A stretch of DNA of 64,000 bases from Zoogloea ramigera (GCF_006539865.1 NZ_BJNV01000009.1:1-64000), one strand, 5' to 3'. Shown: positions 39,927-49,355, counted from the stretch's first letter. Program-made: numbers and translations. The notes: a model not told the origin generated them from the sequence alone.

Positions 39927-42029
39927 TCAGGGCATTGCCGCCAGCGGCATGAATATCTGGAAGAGCGTACCAGAGCCCGGCTGGCTGCGGCACAGGATGG
40001 TTCCGCCGTAGGCGGTGACGAGGTCGCGCACCACCGGCAGGCCGATGCCGCTGCCGCCGGGCTTGTCGTTGCTGCGCGCGTTGGGGGTGAACAGGGTGTC
40101 GATGCGCTCGGCGGGCAGGCCCGGGCCGTTGTCCACGACGCGGATCTCCATGCAGCGGCTGCCGTTGGCGTTGATGCCGGCGACCGCCGCGACGGTCAGC
40201 TTGCCGCCCTCGGGGATGGCCTCGGCGGCGTTCTTGAAGAGGTTGAGCAGCACCTGCTTGAGGGCGTCCGGCGGGATCGCGGCGGGCGGCAGGTTGGCCG
40301 GCGCGCGCAGCTCGAAATGGATGCCGCGGCGTGAGAACAGGGCCTCGCCGTAAAGCGCGCGCAGGTCGTGGAGGATCTCGGCGACGCCGCTGTGGGACGG
40401 GCCCGAGGGGGTGATCGAGCTGAAGTCGCTGGTGCGGCGGACGAGGGTGCCGACCCGGTCAAGCTCGTCGCTGAGCAGGGCGAACTGTTCCTTGAGGGCG
40501 GGGTCGTCGAGCTTCTCGTCGATCATGCCCAGGTAGGTCTTGATGACGGTGAGCGGGTTGCTGGCCTCGTGGGCGATGCGCCGGGCGTGGTCGATGTAGC
40601 GGCGGGCGATGCTCTCCTCGAGGTCCTGGCGCATCTTCTCGTCGGCGCGGCGCTCGGACAGGCGGGCGGTGGCGGCCTGGGTGACCGTGCGGCGCAGGCC
40701 GGGCTCGACGTCGCCGCCGGGGATCTCGTTGCTGGCGCAGGGGAAGACGGCGACGCCGGCCTCGTGGGGGTTGTTCCAGGGCACGCAGAGCAGCCCGTCG
40801 GATTCGAGCCAGCGGGCGAGCTGCCAGTCGGCGGTGCACCGGCCTGGTGGGCGGGCGCCGTTCTGGAAGCGCATCTCGGTGTCGTCGCGGAAGGCTTGCG
40901 CCAGCGCGCTGTACTCGTCGGCGATGGGGATCTGGAGCTGCTCCAGCCCGGGGTAGGTGGGGTTGGCGGCGCCGACGAGGAAGTCTTCGCTGAAGTTCCT
41001 GACGAACAGCACCGGTGCGTCGAGGCCGAGCAGCAGACGGCTGGCCACGTCGAAGCCCTGGCGGGCCATGCCGGCATCGCTGAAGGCGCCGCGGGAGAAG
41101 GCGCCGAGGGCGGTGCGGGCGATGCTGGTGTCGGTGGCCGGCTCGCTCTTGTCGGACGAGACGGCCCAGGGCTGGGTGAGCATGGCCGGCTCGATGCTCA
41201 TCTCGAGGCCCTTCAGCCGCTCCTGCAGGCCGCGGGCGGTGTCGGCGATCAGGCTGACGAGGAGGCTGCCCTCGACGCCGGTGAGGTGGCTGGCGCTCTC
41301 GAGGCTGGCGGCGGACTGGCTGCCGCGGTAGCCGGCGAGCTCTTCTGCGGCGGCCAGGATGCGCACCAGCGGGTGGGCGTTGATGATGCTTTCGGGCTCG
41401 GCCTGGTGCAGCGCGATGGCGTCGGCAACGCTCGGCGGAAACCCGCAGCGGGCGGCGAGGTCGGCCGACAGCTCGGCGTGGTCGAAGCCGTAGCGCTCCC
41501 ATTCGGCGGCGGCCAGGGCGCGCTCGTCGATGGCGTCGAGCTGGAGCTGGCGGTAGTCGTCGCTGTATTCACCGAGCCACAGCAGCCCGAGGTCGTGCAT
41601 CAGGCCGGCGCAGTAGGCTTCGTCCGGCCGCGGGTAGGCGGTTTCGAGGGCTAGGTGCAGGGACAGTTCGGCCACGAACTGGCTGTGCAGCGCGTGGTGG
41701 CGATGGGAGCGGGTGCCGATGCGGCGTTGGGGCTGCTGGATGACGTGGCGCAGGGACCAGCCCTGCAGGAGGCCGGCATCGATGCCGGCGATGCGGTTGG
41801 CGATGGCGTCGAGCAGTTTCTCAGGATCGTTGCCGCCCAGCGGCGCGGTCAGGAGCAGCTCAAACACCAGAACGGGGTCGAGGGCGATGCTGCGGGCGAT
41901 GTCCTGCGTGGTCGGCTTGCCGTTGGAAAGAGCCCGAAGCAGCGCCGTTGCGCTTTCGCGCAAAGCGGGCAGACGCGATGTCGGAACTGCTGAAGGACGT
42001 CGCATTTTGAATATTCGGGTCGTGGGCAT
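39927..42029 (-). CDS. HDOD-domain histidine kinase
   Basis: 700 residues, soluble. An HDOD domain covers about residues 20-220 (ARSIALDPVLVFELLL, YCAGLMHDLGLLWLGEY). A middle part with GAF-like features follows. The histidine kinase core begins with the phosphoacceptor in RIAHEASNPLTVIKTYLGMI, with the N box LLNLFKNAAEAIPEGG, VVDNGPGLP and GGSGIGLPVVRDLV. It probably phosphorylates the REC-PAS-GGDEF-EAL protein encoded downstream on the same strand, 50 bases away. The input signal is unknown. A later ATG (at MRRPSAVP) could also be the start. Confidence 0.87.
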   Translation of the reverse strand: MPTTRIFKMRRPSAVPTSRLPALRESATALLRALSNGKPTTQDIARSIALDPVLVFELLLTAPLGGNDPEKLLDAIANRIAGIDAGLLQGWSLRHVIQQPQRRIGTRSHRHHALHSQFVAELSLHLALETAYPRPDEAYCAGLMHDLGLLWLGEYSDDYRQLQLDAIDERALAAAEWERYGFDHAELSADLAARCGFPPSVADAIALHQAEPESIINAHPLVRILAAAEELAGYRGSQSAASLESASHLTGVEGSLLVSLIADTARGLQERLKGLEMSIEPAMLTQPWAVSSDKSEPATDTSIARTALGAFSRGAFSDAGMARQGFDVASRLLLGLDAPVLFVRNFSEDFLVGAANPTYPGLEQLQIPIADEYSALAQAFRDDTEMRFQNGARPPGRCTADWQLARWLESDGLLCVPWNNPHEAGVAVFPCASNEIPGGDVEPGLRRTVTQAATARLSERRADEKMRQDLEESIARRYIDHARRIAHEASNPLTVIKTYLGMIDEKLDDPALKEQFALLSDELDRVGTLVRRTSDFSSITPSGPSHSGVAEILHDLRALYGEALFSRRGIHFELRAPANLPPAAIPPDALKQVLLNLFKNAAEAIPEGGKLTVAAVAGINANGSRCMEIRVVDNGPGLPAERIDTLFTPNARSNDKPGGSGIGLPVVRDLVTAYGGTILCRSQPGSGTLFQIFMPLAAMP

Positions 42030-42190
42030 AAAGACGAAGCACGGTTTTCACAAATTTAGTGCTTTGAATTCTAACCGCAGCCTCCCGCCTGCTGCCTGTG
42101 ACTTATGCGTGCCCATGGTCGGGCTTGGGCCAGAGAGTGTGACCCATTTCGCGCCGGCCGTCAGAGTCTGGGCAGGGAGGGGAGGGCGCT

Positions 42191-43330
42191 TCAGCCGAAC
42201 TGCAGGCTGTCGGCAAAGGCCAGGGCTTCGAGGTGGGCCCGGTTCACCTCATCGGGCGTGATGTGCAGCTCGTCGGCGAGGGTGGCGAGCTGCTTTTCGT
42301 CAAAGCTTTCCAGGGCCCGCGCGAGTTTCAGGAAGGGTGCATAGACCCCGTCGCCGCTCACCAGCGCGTCATAGATGGGGGGAGGAAGGTGCATCTCCTC
42401 GAGGGCCGAACGCAGGCTTGCGCCGAGGAGCAGGTGGAGCATCGAGAAGGCACCGGTGATGAAGAGGTTGTCGAGCTCGCCCTTCTCGAAGAAGGCGCTG
42501 CCGATCTTCTCCATGAAGCGGCCGCGGGCGATGGCGGTCTGCATGAGGGCCGGTGCGGAGGGGTCGCGACTGGCCGAAATGAGCAGTACAGAAAGCCATT
42601 TATGAAGTTTTTCGTAGCCCAGAATGGTGACCGCGTGGCGGAAGGACTGGATCTCGCACATCAGTCCGAACCCGGCAGAGTTGATGTAGCGCAGCAGCTT
42701 GTAGGAGAGGGCCACGTCCTGCTTGAGGACGTTTTCGATCTCCTTCACCTCGGCGTTGCGGCGCACCAGGCTGAGCAGGCGGACGATCTGGGCATGGGAC
42801 GGGGCGAGCTTGCCGTCGGTCTTCACGCCCCGCAGGAAGAACCAGCCGGATGCCCCGTCGTAGCCCTGGGCGATGGCGTCGCGGAATTCGGGCACGTCGG
42901 CCAGCCCCCAGGCGATGGCCAGGCCCGGCGGGTCGGCGGGCAGGGGCTGGCGTTTGGCGTCGATGATCACGAAGCGCCACGGCACATTGGGCGGCACCAC
43001 CGTGTCGGGCTGGTACCAGGTGAGGTTGACGCTGATGCCCGCCTCCTGCAGGCGGGGGATCAGCGAGAGCGTCAGCGGGTGGGCGATGGCCTGGGACGGG
43101 ATCTCGACCATCGCGTTGGCGGGAGCTTTCCACTCGAGGAGGTCGGGGGTGGGCACCAGCCGGTAAAGGCTGATGAACACCGGATGGGTGGCCGGCCACA
43201 CGTCGGCCAGCCCCTGCAGGCCCTCGACTGCCCGGGCGACCGTGGCCGCATGAACGATCAGCCGGTTGGCGGTGATCTTGTACTGTTTGTTGATGACCGG
43301 CTCGCGGGTGATCAGGACGGCGTTGCTCAT
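42191..43330 (-). CDS. YuxH-like protein: degenerate EAL plus HDOD domain
   Basis: 379 residues. The N-terminal 190 residues look like a decayed EAL domain, lacking the EAL signature. The HDOD domain follows (IENVLKQDVALSYKLLRYINSAGFGL, then the RHAVTILGYEKLHKWLSVLLIS block). Such proteins act as signalling adaptors for motility, pili or c-di-GMP pathways without catalysis. The gene is 161 bases upstream of the HDOD-kinase on the same strand, so three signalling genes stand in a row. Confidence 0.85.
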   Translation of the reverse strand: MSNAVLITREPVINKQYKITANRLIVHAATVARAVEGLQGLADVWPATHPVFISLYRLVPTPDLLEWKAPANAMVEIPSQAIAHPLTLSLIPRLQEAGISVNLTWYQPDTVVPPNVPWRFVIIDAKRQPLPADPPGLAIAWGLADVPEFRDAIAQGYDGASGWFFLRGVKTDGKLAPSHAQIVRLLSLVRRNAEVKEIENVLKQDVALSYKLLRYINSAGFGLMCEIQSFRHAVTILGYEKLHKWLSVLLISASRDPSAPALMQTAIARGRFMEKIGSAFFEKGELDNLFITGAFSMLHLLLGASLRSALEEMHLPPPIYDALVSGDGVYAPFLKLARALESFDEKQLATLADELHITPDEVNRAHLEALAFADSLQFG

Positions 43331-43354
43331 GGGCTCGGGTTCCGGGGCCGGGAC

Positions 43355-44380
43355 TCAGGCGGGGGTGGGGTCGGTCGAGAAGCTGAAGGCGTCGGCGAAA
43401 AAGGCGTCGGCCGGCAGCTGGCAGCGTCCGGTGAGGTCGGCGCGGGCGGCGTCGATCATGGCCGGGGAGCCGCAGGCGTAGACTTCGTGCCCGGAGAGAT
43501 CGGGCAGGTCGGCCATGAGGGCGGCGTGGGCGAGGCCCTGGCGGCCGCTCCAGTTGTCGGCAGGCGATGCGTCGGAGAGCACCGGCACGCAGCGGAAGCC
43601 GGACAGGCGCGCCTCCCAGCTGCGGGCCACGTCGAGCTGGTAGAGGCCGGCGAGGTCACGGCTGCCCCAGTAGAGCGTCATCGGGCGGGTCTGCCCGGTG
43701 GCGATGGCGTTTTCGACGATGCTCTTGATCGGCGCAAAGCCGGTGCCGCCCGCCAGCAGGATCGCCGGCTTGGGGGAGTCGTGCAGCCGGAAGCCGCCCA
43801 GCGGGCCTTCGAAGCGCAGGATGTCTTTTTCCTTGAGCTTTTCGAAGACGTGGGTGGTGAACTGGCCGCCGGGCACGCGGCGGATGTGCAGCTCGAGGTG
43901 GTCGGCGCTGGTCGGGGCGTTGGCGATCGAGAAGCTGCGCCGCTTGCCGTCGGCCAGCAGGATGTCGATGTATTGCCCGGCGATGAACTGGAACTTCTCG
44001 CTGGCCGGCAGCTTGAGCTCGAGGATTATCACGTCGTCGGCGGCGAGGCTGCGCTTCTGGACCCGGCAGGGCAGCTTCTTGACCGGGATGTCGCCGGCAC
44101 GGCTCACCTGGCGCACCTCGACGATGAGGTCGGAGCGCGGGTGGGCGCAGCACAGCAGCGCCATGCCGGCTTCACGTTCGGCTACGGTGAGGGTGGATTC
44201 GGAGTAGCGCCCGTGATCGACCTCGCCCGCCAGCACCTTGCTCTTGCACACGCCGCAGGCGCCGTCACGGCAGCTGTAGGGGATCAGCAAGCCGCCGGCC
44301 AGGGCGGCTTCGAGGATGGTTTCGTCGGAGGTGGCAGGAAAGCCGAGCCCGCTCGGCTGAAGGGTGACCTGGAACGACAT
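43355..44380 (-). CDS. 2Fe-2S ferredoxin-NAD(P)H oxidoreductase (AscD/CDP-6-deoxyglucoseen reductase type)
   Basis: 341 residues. A plant-type 2Fe-2S ferredoxin domain holds C37, C42 and C45 in YSCRDGACGVCKSKV and C77 or C78 as fourth ligand. A ferredoxin-reductase FAD domain (RRSFSIANAPT) and an NAD domain (LLAGGTGFAPIKSIVENA, YACGSPAMI) follow. Proteins of this layout shuttle electrons from NAD(P)H to an oxygenase or deoxysugar dehydratase; many Betaproteobacteria encode an orphan copy like this one. No partner enzyme is adjacent. The start is only 27 bases from the start of the divergent epimerase gene. Confidence 0.88.
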   Translation of the reverse strand: MSFQVTLQPSGLGFPATSDETILEAALAGGLLIPYSCRDGACGVCKSKVLAGEVDHGRYSESTLTVAEREAGMALLCCAHPRSDLIVEVRQVSRAGDIPVKKLPCRVQKRSLAADDVIILELKLPASEKFQFIAGQYIDILLADGKRRSFSIANAPTSADHLELHIRRVPGGQFTTHVFEKLKEKDILRFEGPLGGFRLHDSPKPAILLAGGTGFAPIKSIVENAIATGQTRPMTLYWGSRDLAGLYQLDVARSWEARLSGFRCVPVLSDASPADNWSGRQGLAHAALMADLPDLSGHEVYACGSPAMIDAARADLTGRCQLPADAFFADAFSFSTDPTPA

Positions 44381-44407
44381 GATGGGTGGCCGTGAGATAA
44401 TCGGTGG

Positions 44408-45304
44408 ATGAAACGTCGAAAAATGAAGCAGGTGCTTGTTGTCGGTAGCGGCGATGTGGCCCGCCGGATCATCCCGTGGCTGGCCCGCCGCTTCCGGGTT
44501 TGCGCCGTGGTCCGCCGACCGGAGGAGCGTGCCGCGCTGCGCGCCCTGGGCGCGACGCCCCTCGTGGCGGACCTCGATGAGCCCGGTTCGCTGCAACGGC
44601 TTTCCGGCATTGCCGACTACGTTCTGCACTGCGCGCCACCGCCCGCAACGGGGCGGGGCGACCCCCGCACCGGCCGACTTCTGGCGGCTTTGGTGCATCG
44701 CGGGAGTCTACCACGACGGCTAATCTATATAAGTACCACCGGCGTCTATGGCGACTGTGGCGGCGACTGGCTGGACGAAACCCGCAGCCTGCGCCCGACC
44801 TCGGCCCGGGGCGCCCGGCGCGTGGCGGCAGAGCGCCTGCTCCGGCGCTTCGGCCGGCGGACGGGTTGCCGGGTGAGCCTGTTGCGGGCGCCGGGCATCT
44901 ACGATTCGGCCGAGCGCCTGCCGCTGGCCCGGCTGCACAAGGGCGAGCCGGTGCTGCGGGCGGCGGATGACGTGTTCACCAACCACATCCACGCCGACGA
45001 CCTGGCCCGGCTGCTGGCCCTGGCCCTCTTTCGCGGGCGGCCCGGGCGGGCCTACAACGCCTGTGACGACAGCCAGCTCGCGATGGGCGATTATTTCGAC
45101 CTGGTCGCCGACGCCTGCGGGCTGCCGCGCCCGCCCCGCCTGTCGCGGGCCGAGCTGGCGCAGCAGGTCTCGCCGATGACGCTCTCGTTCATGTCGGAGT
45201 CGCGGCGCATCGGCAACGCCCGCATCAAGAACGAATTGCGTGCCCGCCTGCTCTACCCCACGGTCGCCGATGCGCTCCGGGCGCGAGGCGAGCCGGTTTC
45301 CTGA
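44408..45304 (+). CDS. NAD-dependent epimerase/dehydratase family protein (extended SDR)
   Basis: 298 residues. A Rossmann start KQVLVVGSGDVARRIIPWLA (GxGxxA-like), then YISTTGVYGDCGGDWLDE, a catalytic-type YG, and NACDDSQLAMGDYFDLVADACGLP near the C-terminus. The YxxxK motif of classical SDRs is not obvious (ARGARRVAAER stands where it should be), so the protein may bind NAD(P) without the usual chemistry. In relatives it is annotated as YeeZ-like. Divergent from the reductase; hemJ follows 23 bases later. Confidence 0.82.
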   Translation: MKRRKMKQVLVVGSGDVARRIIPWLARRFRVCAVVRRPEERAALRALGATPLVADLDEPGSLQRLSGIADYVLHCAPPPATGRGDPRTGRLLAALVHRGSLPRRLIYISTTGVYGDCGGDWLDETRSLRPTSARGARRVAAERLLRRFGRRTGCRVSLLRAPGIYDSAERLPLARLHKGEPVLRAADDVFTNHIHADDLARLLALALFRGRPGRAYNACDDSQLAMGDYFDLVADACGLPRPPRLSRAELAQQVSPMTLSFMSESRRIGNARIKNELRARLLYPTVADALRARGEPVS

Positions 45305-45327
45305 ACCTTTCCCTGAGAGCTTTCCCC

Positions 45328-45744
45328 ATGGATTATCTGAGCATCAAGTCCCTGCACATCATCCTCGTCACCAGCTGGTTCGCCGGCCTGTTCTACCTGC
45401 CGCGGCTGTTCGTCAACCACGCGATGGTGAGCGACAAGGCCACGCTGGAGCGCCTCGCGCTGATGGAGCTCAAGCTCTACCGCTTCATGACCCCGCTGGG
45501 CATCCTGGCGGTGGGGCTGGGCATGTGGCTGTGGTTCGGCTTTGGTTTCTCGGGCGGCTGGCTGCACCTCAAGACCGCGCTGGTCACCTTCCTGATCGTC
45601 TATCACCTTTACTGTGGCCGCCTGATGCGTGCCTTCGCCGAGGGGCGCAACACCCGCAGCCACGTGTGGTTTCGCTACTTCAATGAAATCCCGGTGCTGG
45701 TGCTTTTTGCCTGCGTCTTCCTGGTCGTGCTGAAGCCCTTCTGA
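45328..45744 (+). CDS. hemJ: Protoporphyrinogen oxidase HemJ-like / CopD-family membrane protein
   Basis: 138 residues with four membrane helices. The family signature is present: KSLHIILVTSWFAGLFYLPRLFVNHA at the N-terminus (the histidine of LHI is a proposed haem ligand), LGIWLW-like GLGMWLWFG, and HLKTALVTFLIVYHLYCGRLM. HemJ oxidises protoporphyrinogen IX in the haem pathway of many Gram-negatives that lack HemG and HemY. It follows the epimerase gene closely and precedes rlmL. Confidence 0.85.
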   Translation: MDYLSIKSLHIILVTSWFAGLFYLPRLFVNHAMVSDKATLERLALMELKLYRFMTPLGILAVGLGMWLWFGFGFSGGWLHLKTALVTFLIVYHLYCGRLMRAFAEGRNTRSHVWFRYFNEIPVLVLFACVFLVVLKPF

Positions 45745-45766
45745 TTCTTCTACTGGATTCCTCGTC

Positions 45767-46933
45767 TTGAACTTCTTTGCCCCTTGCCCCCGCGGCCTCG
45801 AGCCGCTCCTTGCCGACGAGCTCATCGCCCTCGGTGCCACCGACCCGAAAGCCGTGCCCGGCGGCGTGCAGTTTGCCGGCGACTGGGCGCTGTGTTATCG
45901 CGCCAACCTCGAGAGCCGGATCGCCACCCGCGTGCTGTGGCAGATCACGATGGGCCGCTACCGCAGCGAGGAGGACGTGTATCGGATCGCCTACGCGCCC
46001 ACCTGGGCTCGCTGGTTCACGCCCGAGCAGACGATCCGTGTCTTCGTCACCGCCCACAAGTCGCCCCTGCGCAGCCTGGAGTTCGTCACGCTGAAGATCA
46101 AGGATGCCGTCTGCGACCATTTCCGCACCGTGGCGGGCAAGCGGCCCAGCGTCGACACCCAGGCGCCGGACATGCGCGTGCATGCGTTTTTGTCGGCGGA
46201 TACCGTCACGCTCTACCTCGACACCTCGGGTGAGCCGCTCTACAAGCGTGGCTTCAAGGAGGCTGCGGTCGAGGCGCCGCTCAAGGAGAACCTGGCCGCC
46301 GGCATCCTCAAGCTCACCGGCTGGAAGCCGGGCGAGGAGGCCCTGTGTGACCCGATGTGCGGCAGCGGCACCTTCCTGATCGAGGCGGCCCAGATGGCCC
46401 TCGACGTGGCCCCGGGCCTGGGCCGGCATTTTGCGTTCGAGCGCTTCAAGCATTACGAGCGCGACACCTGGCTGCCCATCCGCCAGGCCGCCGAGGCCCG
46501 CCGCCAGCCGCCGCGCAAGCTGGCGATCTACGGTTCGGACATCCTCGAATCCCAGCAGCGCAAGGCCTTCGTGAACCTGCGCAGCGCCGGCCTGGAGGGC
46601 TGTGTGGAGGTGACCCGGGCCGATCTGCTCGACCTGCCGGCCCCGGCGCCGGCCGGCGTGCTGGTCGCCAACCCGCCCTACGGCGTGCGCCTGTCGGACA
46701 CCTCCGAGCTGGAGGCCTTCTACCCGCAGCTGGGCGACGCCCTCAAGGCCCACTGGGCCGGCTGGCGCTGCTATTTCTTCACCGGCGACCCGGCCCTGCC
46801 GAAGGGCGTCCGCCTGAAGGCCAGCAAGCGCACGCCGCTCTTCAACGGCGCCATCGAATGCCGGCTGTTCGAATACCAGATGATCGCCGGCTCGGCCAGG
46901 AAGCCCAAACCGGTCGACAAGGCCCCGGACTAA
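45767..46933 (+). CDS. rlmL: 23S rRNA (guanine-N2)-methyltransferase, RlmL/THUMP family
   Basis: 388 residues, starting with TTG (MNFFAPCPRGLEPLLADEL, the canonical family start). A THUMP domain occupies the first 160 residues (RVFVTAHKSPLRSLEFVTLKIKDAV). The methyltransferase follows: DPMCGSGTFLIEAAQMALDVAPG, IYGSDILESQQRKA and the catalytic motif VANPPYGVRL. It lacks the second methyltransferase domain (RlmK) of E. coli RlmKL, so it should modify G2445 only. It ends 180 bases from the convergent pilU, and the gap is filled by a structured repeat. Confidence 0.9.
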   Translation: MNFFAPCPRGLEPLLADELIALGATDPKAVPGGVQFAGDWALCYRANLESRIATRVLWQITMGRYRSEEDVYRIAYAPTWARWFTPEQTIRVFVTAHKSPLRSLEFVTLKIKDAVCDHFRTVAGKRPSVDTQAPDMRVHAFLSADTVTLYLDTSGEPLYKRGFKEAAVEAPLKENLAAGILKLTGWKPGEEALCDPMCGSGTFLIEAAQMALDVAPGLGRHFAFERFKHYERDTWLPIRQAAEARRQPPRKLAIYGSDILESQQRKAFVNLRSAGLEGCVEVTRADLLDLPAPAPAGVLVANPPYGVRLSDTSELEAFYPQLGDALKAHWAGWRCYFFTGDPALPKGVRLKASKRTPLFNGAIECRLFEYQMIAGSARKPKPVDKAPD

Positions 46934-46994
46934 AAAGCGTCACGACGACCTCGGCGGCGGAGTCGCCGCCATCTTCTTGGCTCCCCACGGACTG

Positions 46995-47113
46995 AATGGG
47001 CGCAGAAAGCGTAGCGAGCGCTCCGAGGCTGTGACGAGAAGCGCAGCCGTACAGGCGTACGGCGAGCATCGCAGTCGCAGGATCGGAGTGCGCAGTAGCT
47101 TTATGCGCCCATT
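46995..47113. repeat. 119-bp structured inverted repeat between rlmL and pilU
   Basis: AATGGGCGCAGAAAGC (46995-47010) is the reverse complement of 47098-47113 with one mismatch. Inside, CTCCGA faces TCGGAG, and GCCGTAC-AGGC-GTACGGC forms a central hairpin. The whole could fold into a cruciform or a multi-stem RNA. The right end touches the pilU stop codon. Confidence 0.78.
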
Positions 47114-48249
47114 TACACGATGTCGAGGTTCTGGATGCCCGACAGCATGTCACCCCGGTCGCCGCGGCGGCTCTTGAGCTTGATCTGCAGGCGCAGGTCG
47201 TTCATGGAGTCGGCGTTGCGGAGGGCGTCTTCGTAGGTGATCAGGTTGCGCTCGTAGAGGTCGAAGAGGCTCTGGTCGAAGGTCTGCATGCCCAGCTCGC
47301 TGGAGCGCTTCATGACGTCCTTGATGCCCGGGACTTCGCCCTTGAAGATGAGGTCGGAGATCAGGGGCGAGTTGAGCATGACCTCAACCGCCGGCACGCG
47401 GCCCTTGCGGTCGCACATGGGCAGGAGGCGCTGGGAGATCAGGGCGCGCAGGTTGAGGGAGAGGTCCATCAGGAGCTGCTGGCGGCGCTCTTCGGGGAAG
47501 AAGTTGATGATCCGGTCGATGGCCTGGTTGGCGCTGTTGGCGTGGAGCGTGGCCAGGCACAGGTGGCCGGTTTCGGCGAAGGCGATGGCGTAGTCCATCG
47601 TTTCGCGGTCACGGATCTCGCCCATCAGGATCACGTCGGGGGCCTGGCGCAGGGTGTTCTTGAGCGCCGGCTCCCAGGATTCGGTGTCGATGCCGACCTC
47701 ACGCTGGGTGACGATGCAGTTCTTGTGGGCGTGCACGAACTCGATCGGGTCTTCGATGGTGATGATGTGGCCGAAGCTCTTTTCGTTGCGGTAATCCACC
47801 ATCGCCGCCAGCGAGGTGGTCTTGCCGGTGCCGGTGCCCCCCACGAAGATCACCAGGCCGCGCTTCGACATGGCGATCTCCTTGAGCACCGGCGGCAGGC
47901 CGAGCTCATCGAAGTTGGGGATGCGCTGGGGGATGGTGCGCAGCACCAGACCGACCTGGCCCTGCTGGATGAAGGCGTTGGCCCGGAAGCGCCCGATGCC
48001 CGCCGGCGAGATCGCGAAGTTGCACTCTTTGGTGGCTTCGAATTCCTGGGCCTGGCGGTCGCTCATGATCACCCGCGCCAGCTCGGCGGTGTGGGTGTGG
48101 GTGAGCTGCTGGTTCGACTGGGGCACGATCTTGCCGTCGATCTTGATGGCCGGCGGAAAGTTGGCGGTGATGAAGAGGTCGGACCCGTTCTTCTGAAGCA
48201 TCAGCTTCAGCAGGTCGTTCATGAACTTGAGTGCCTGGTCGCGTTCCAT
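47113..48249 (-). CDS. pilU: Type IV pilus retraction ATPase PilU
   Basis: 378 residues. N-terminal PAS-like domain (GSDLFITANFPPAIKIDGKIV), Walker A GGTGTGKTT, Asp box IITIEDPIEF, Walker B DVILMGEIRDRETMD and His box LCLATLHANSA. The longer, charged C-terminus (LQIKLKSRRGDRGDML) distinguishes PilU from PilT. It works with PilT in retraction of type IV pili at the inner membrane. It lies 62 bases downstream of pilT on the same strand. Confidence 0.95.
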   Translation of the reverse strand: MERDQALKFMNDLLKLMLQKNGSDLFITANFPPAIKIDGKIVPQSNQQLTHTHTAELARVIMSDRQAQEFEATKECNFAISPAGIGRFRANAFIQQGQVGLVLRTIPQRIPNFDELGLPPVLKEIAMSKRGLVIFVGGTGTGKTTSLAAMVDYRNEKSFGHIITIEDPIEFVHAHKNCIVTQREVGIDTESWEPALKNTLRQAPDVILMGEIRDRETMDYAIAFAETGHLCLATLHANSANQAIDRIINFFPEERRQQLLMDLSLNLRALISQRLLPMCDRKGRVPAVEVMLNSPLISDLIFKGEVPGIKDVMKRSSELGMQTFDQSLFDLYERNLITYEDALRNADSMNDLRLQIKLKSRRGDRGDMLSGIQNLDIV

Positions 48250-48311
48250 GGTGTGTTCCTGTTGCCGGGCGGACCGGCGGATATCGGTGATTGTCCGGGG
48301 TTGACCGGCGA

Positions 48312-49355
48312 TCAGGCCGTGAAGTTGTCCTTGTTGGCGGCACGAACGCGGGCTTCGGCACCCGAAACGATGTTGCGCCGCACCAGGTCGGCCAGGCACT
48401 GGTCGAGGGTCTGCATGCCCACGCCCTGGCCGGTCTGGATGGCGGAATACATCTGGGCGACCTTGTTCTCGCGGATGAGGTTGCGGATGGCCGGGGTGCC
48501 GATCATGATCTCGTGGGCGGCCACGCGCCCGGCGCCGTCCTTGGTTTTGAGCAGGGTCTGCGAGATGACCGCCCGCAGGGATTCGGACATCATCGCGCGG
48601 ACCATGTCCTTTTCGGCAGCCGGGAAGACGTCGACGATACGGTCGACTGTTTTGGCGGCGGACGAGGTGTGCAGGGTGCCGAACACCAGGTGGCCGGTCT
48701 CGGCGGCGGTGAGGGCGAGGCGGATGGTTTCGAGGTCGCGCAGCTCGCCGACGAGGATCACGTCCGGGTCTTCCCGCAGGGCCGAGCGCAGGGCGGCGTT
48801 GAAGGACTGGGTGTCGCGGGCGACTTCCCGCTGGTTGATCAGGCAGCGCTTGGATTCGTGGACGAATTCGATCGGGTCTTCGATGGTGAGGATGTGGCCG
48901 TATTCGTTTTCGTTGACGTAGTCGACCATCGCCGCCAGCGTGGTGGACTTGCCCGAGCCGGTGGGGCCGGTGACCAGCACGATGCCGCGGGGCTGGCTGG
49001 AGATGTCCTTGAAGATCTTCGGGCAGTTGAGCTCTTCGAGGGTCAGCACCTTGGACGGAATGACCCGGAACACACCCGCTGCGCCGCGGTTCTGGTTGAA
49101 GGCGTTGACCCGGAAGCGGGCGAGGTTGGGGATCTCGAACGAGAAGTCGGTCTCGAGGAATTCCTCGTACTGCTTGCGTTGGGCGTCGTTCATGATGTCA
49201 TAGACCATGCCGTGCACATCCTTGTGGGTGAGCGCCGGCAGGTTGATCCGGCGCACGTCGCCATGGACGCGGATCATGGGCGGCAGACCGGCCGAGATGT
49301 GCAGGTCGGAAGCCTTGTTCTTGACGGTGAAGGCAAGCAGTTCGGTGATATCCAT
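48312..49355 (-). CDS. pilT: Type IV pilus retraction ATPase PilT
   Basis: 347 residues, the standard length. MDITELLAFTVKNKASDLHISAGLPP is the family start; GPTGSGKST is Walker A, DPDVILVGELRDLETI Walker B, VFGTLHTSSAAKTVDRI the His box, and AIRNLIRENK the PilT-specific retraction motif. It depolymerises pili and so powers twitching motility and DNA uptake. It is divergent from yggS with 110 bases between starts. A run of nine Gs (Cs on the coding strand) lies about 25 bases upstream of the start. Confidence 0.96.
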   Translation of the reverse strand: MDITELLAFTVKNKASDLHISAGLPPMIRVHGDVRRINLPALTHKDVHGMVYDIMNDAQRKQYEEFLETDFSFEIPNLARFRVNAFNQNRGAAGVFRVIPSKVLTLEELNCPKIFKDISSQPRGIVLVTGPTGSGKSTTLAAMVDYVNENEYGHILTIEDPIEFVHESKRCLINQREVARDTQSFNAALRSALREDPDVILVGELRDLETIRLALTAAETGHLVFGTLHTSSAAKTVDRIVDVFPAAEKDMVRAMMSESLRAVISQTLLKTKDGAGRVAAHEIMIGTPAIRNLIRENKVAQMYSAIQTGQGVGMQTLDQCLADLVRRNIVSGAEARVRAANKDNFTA

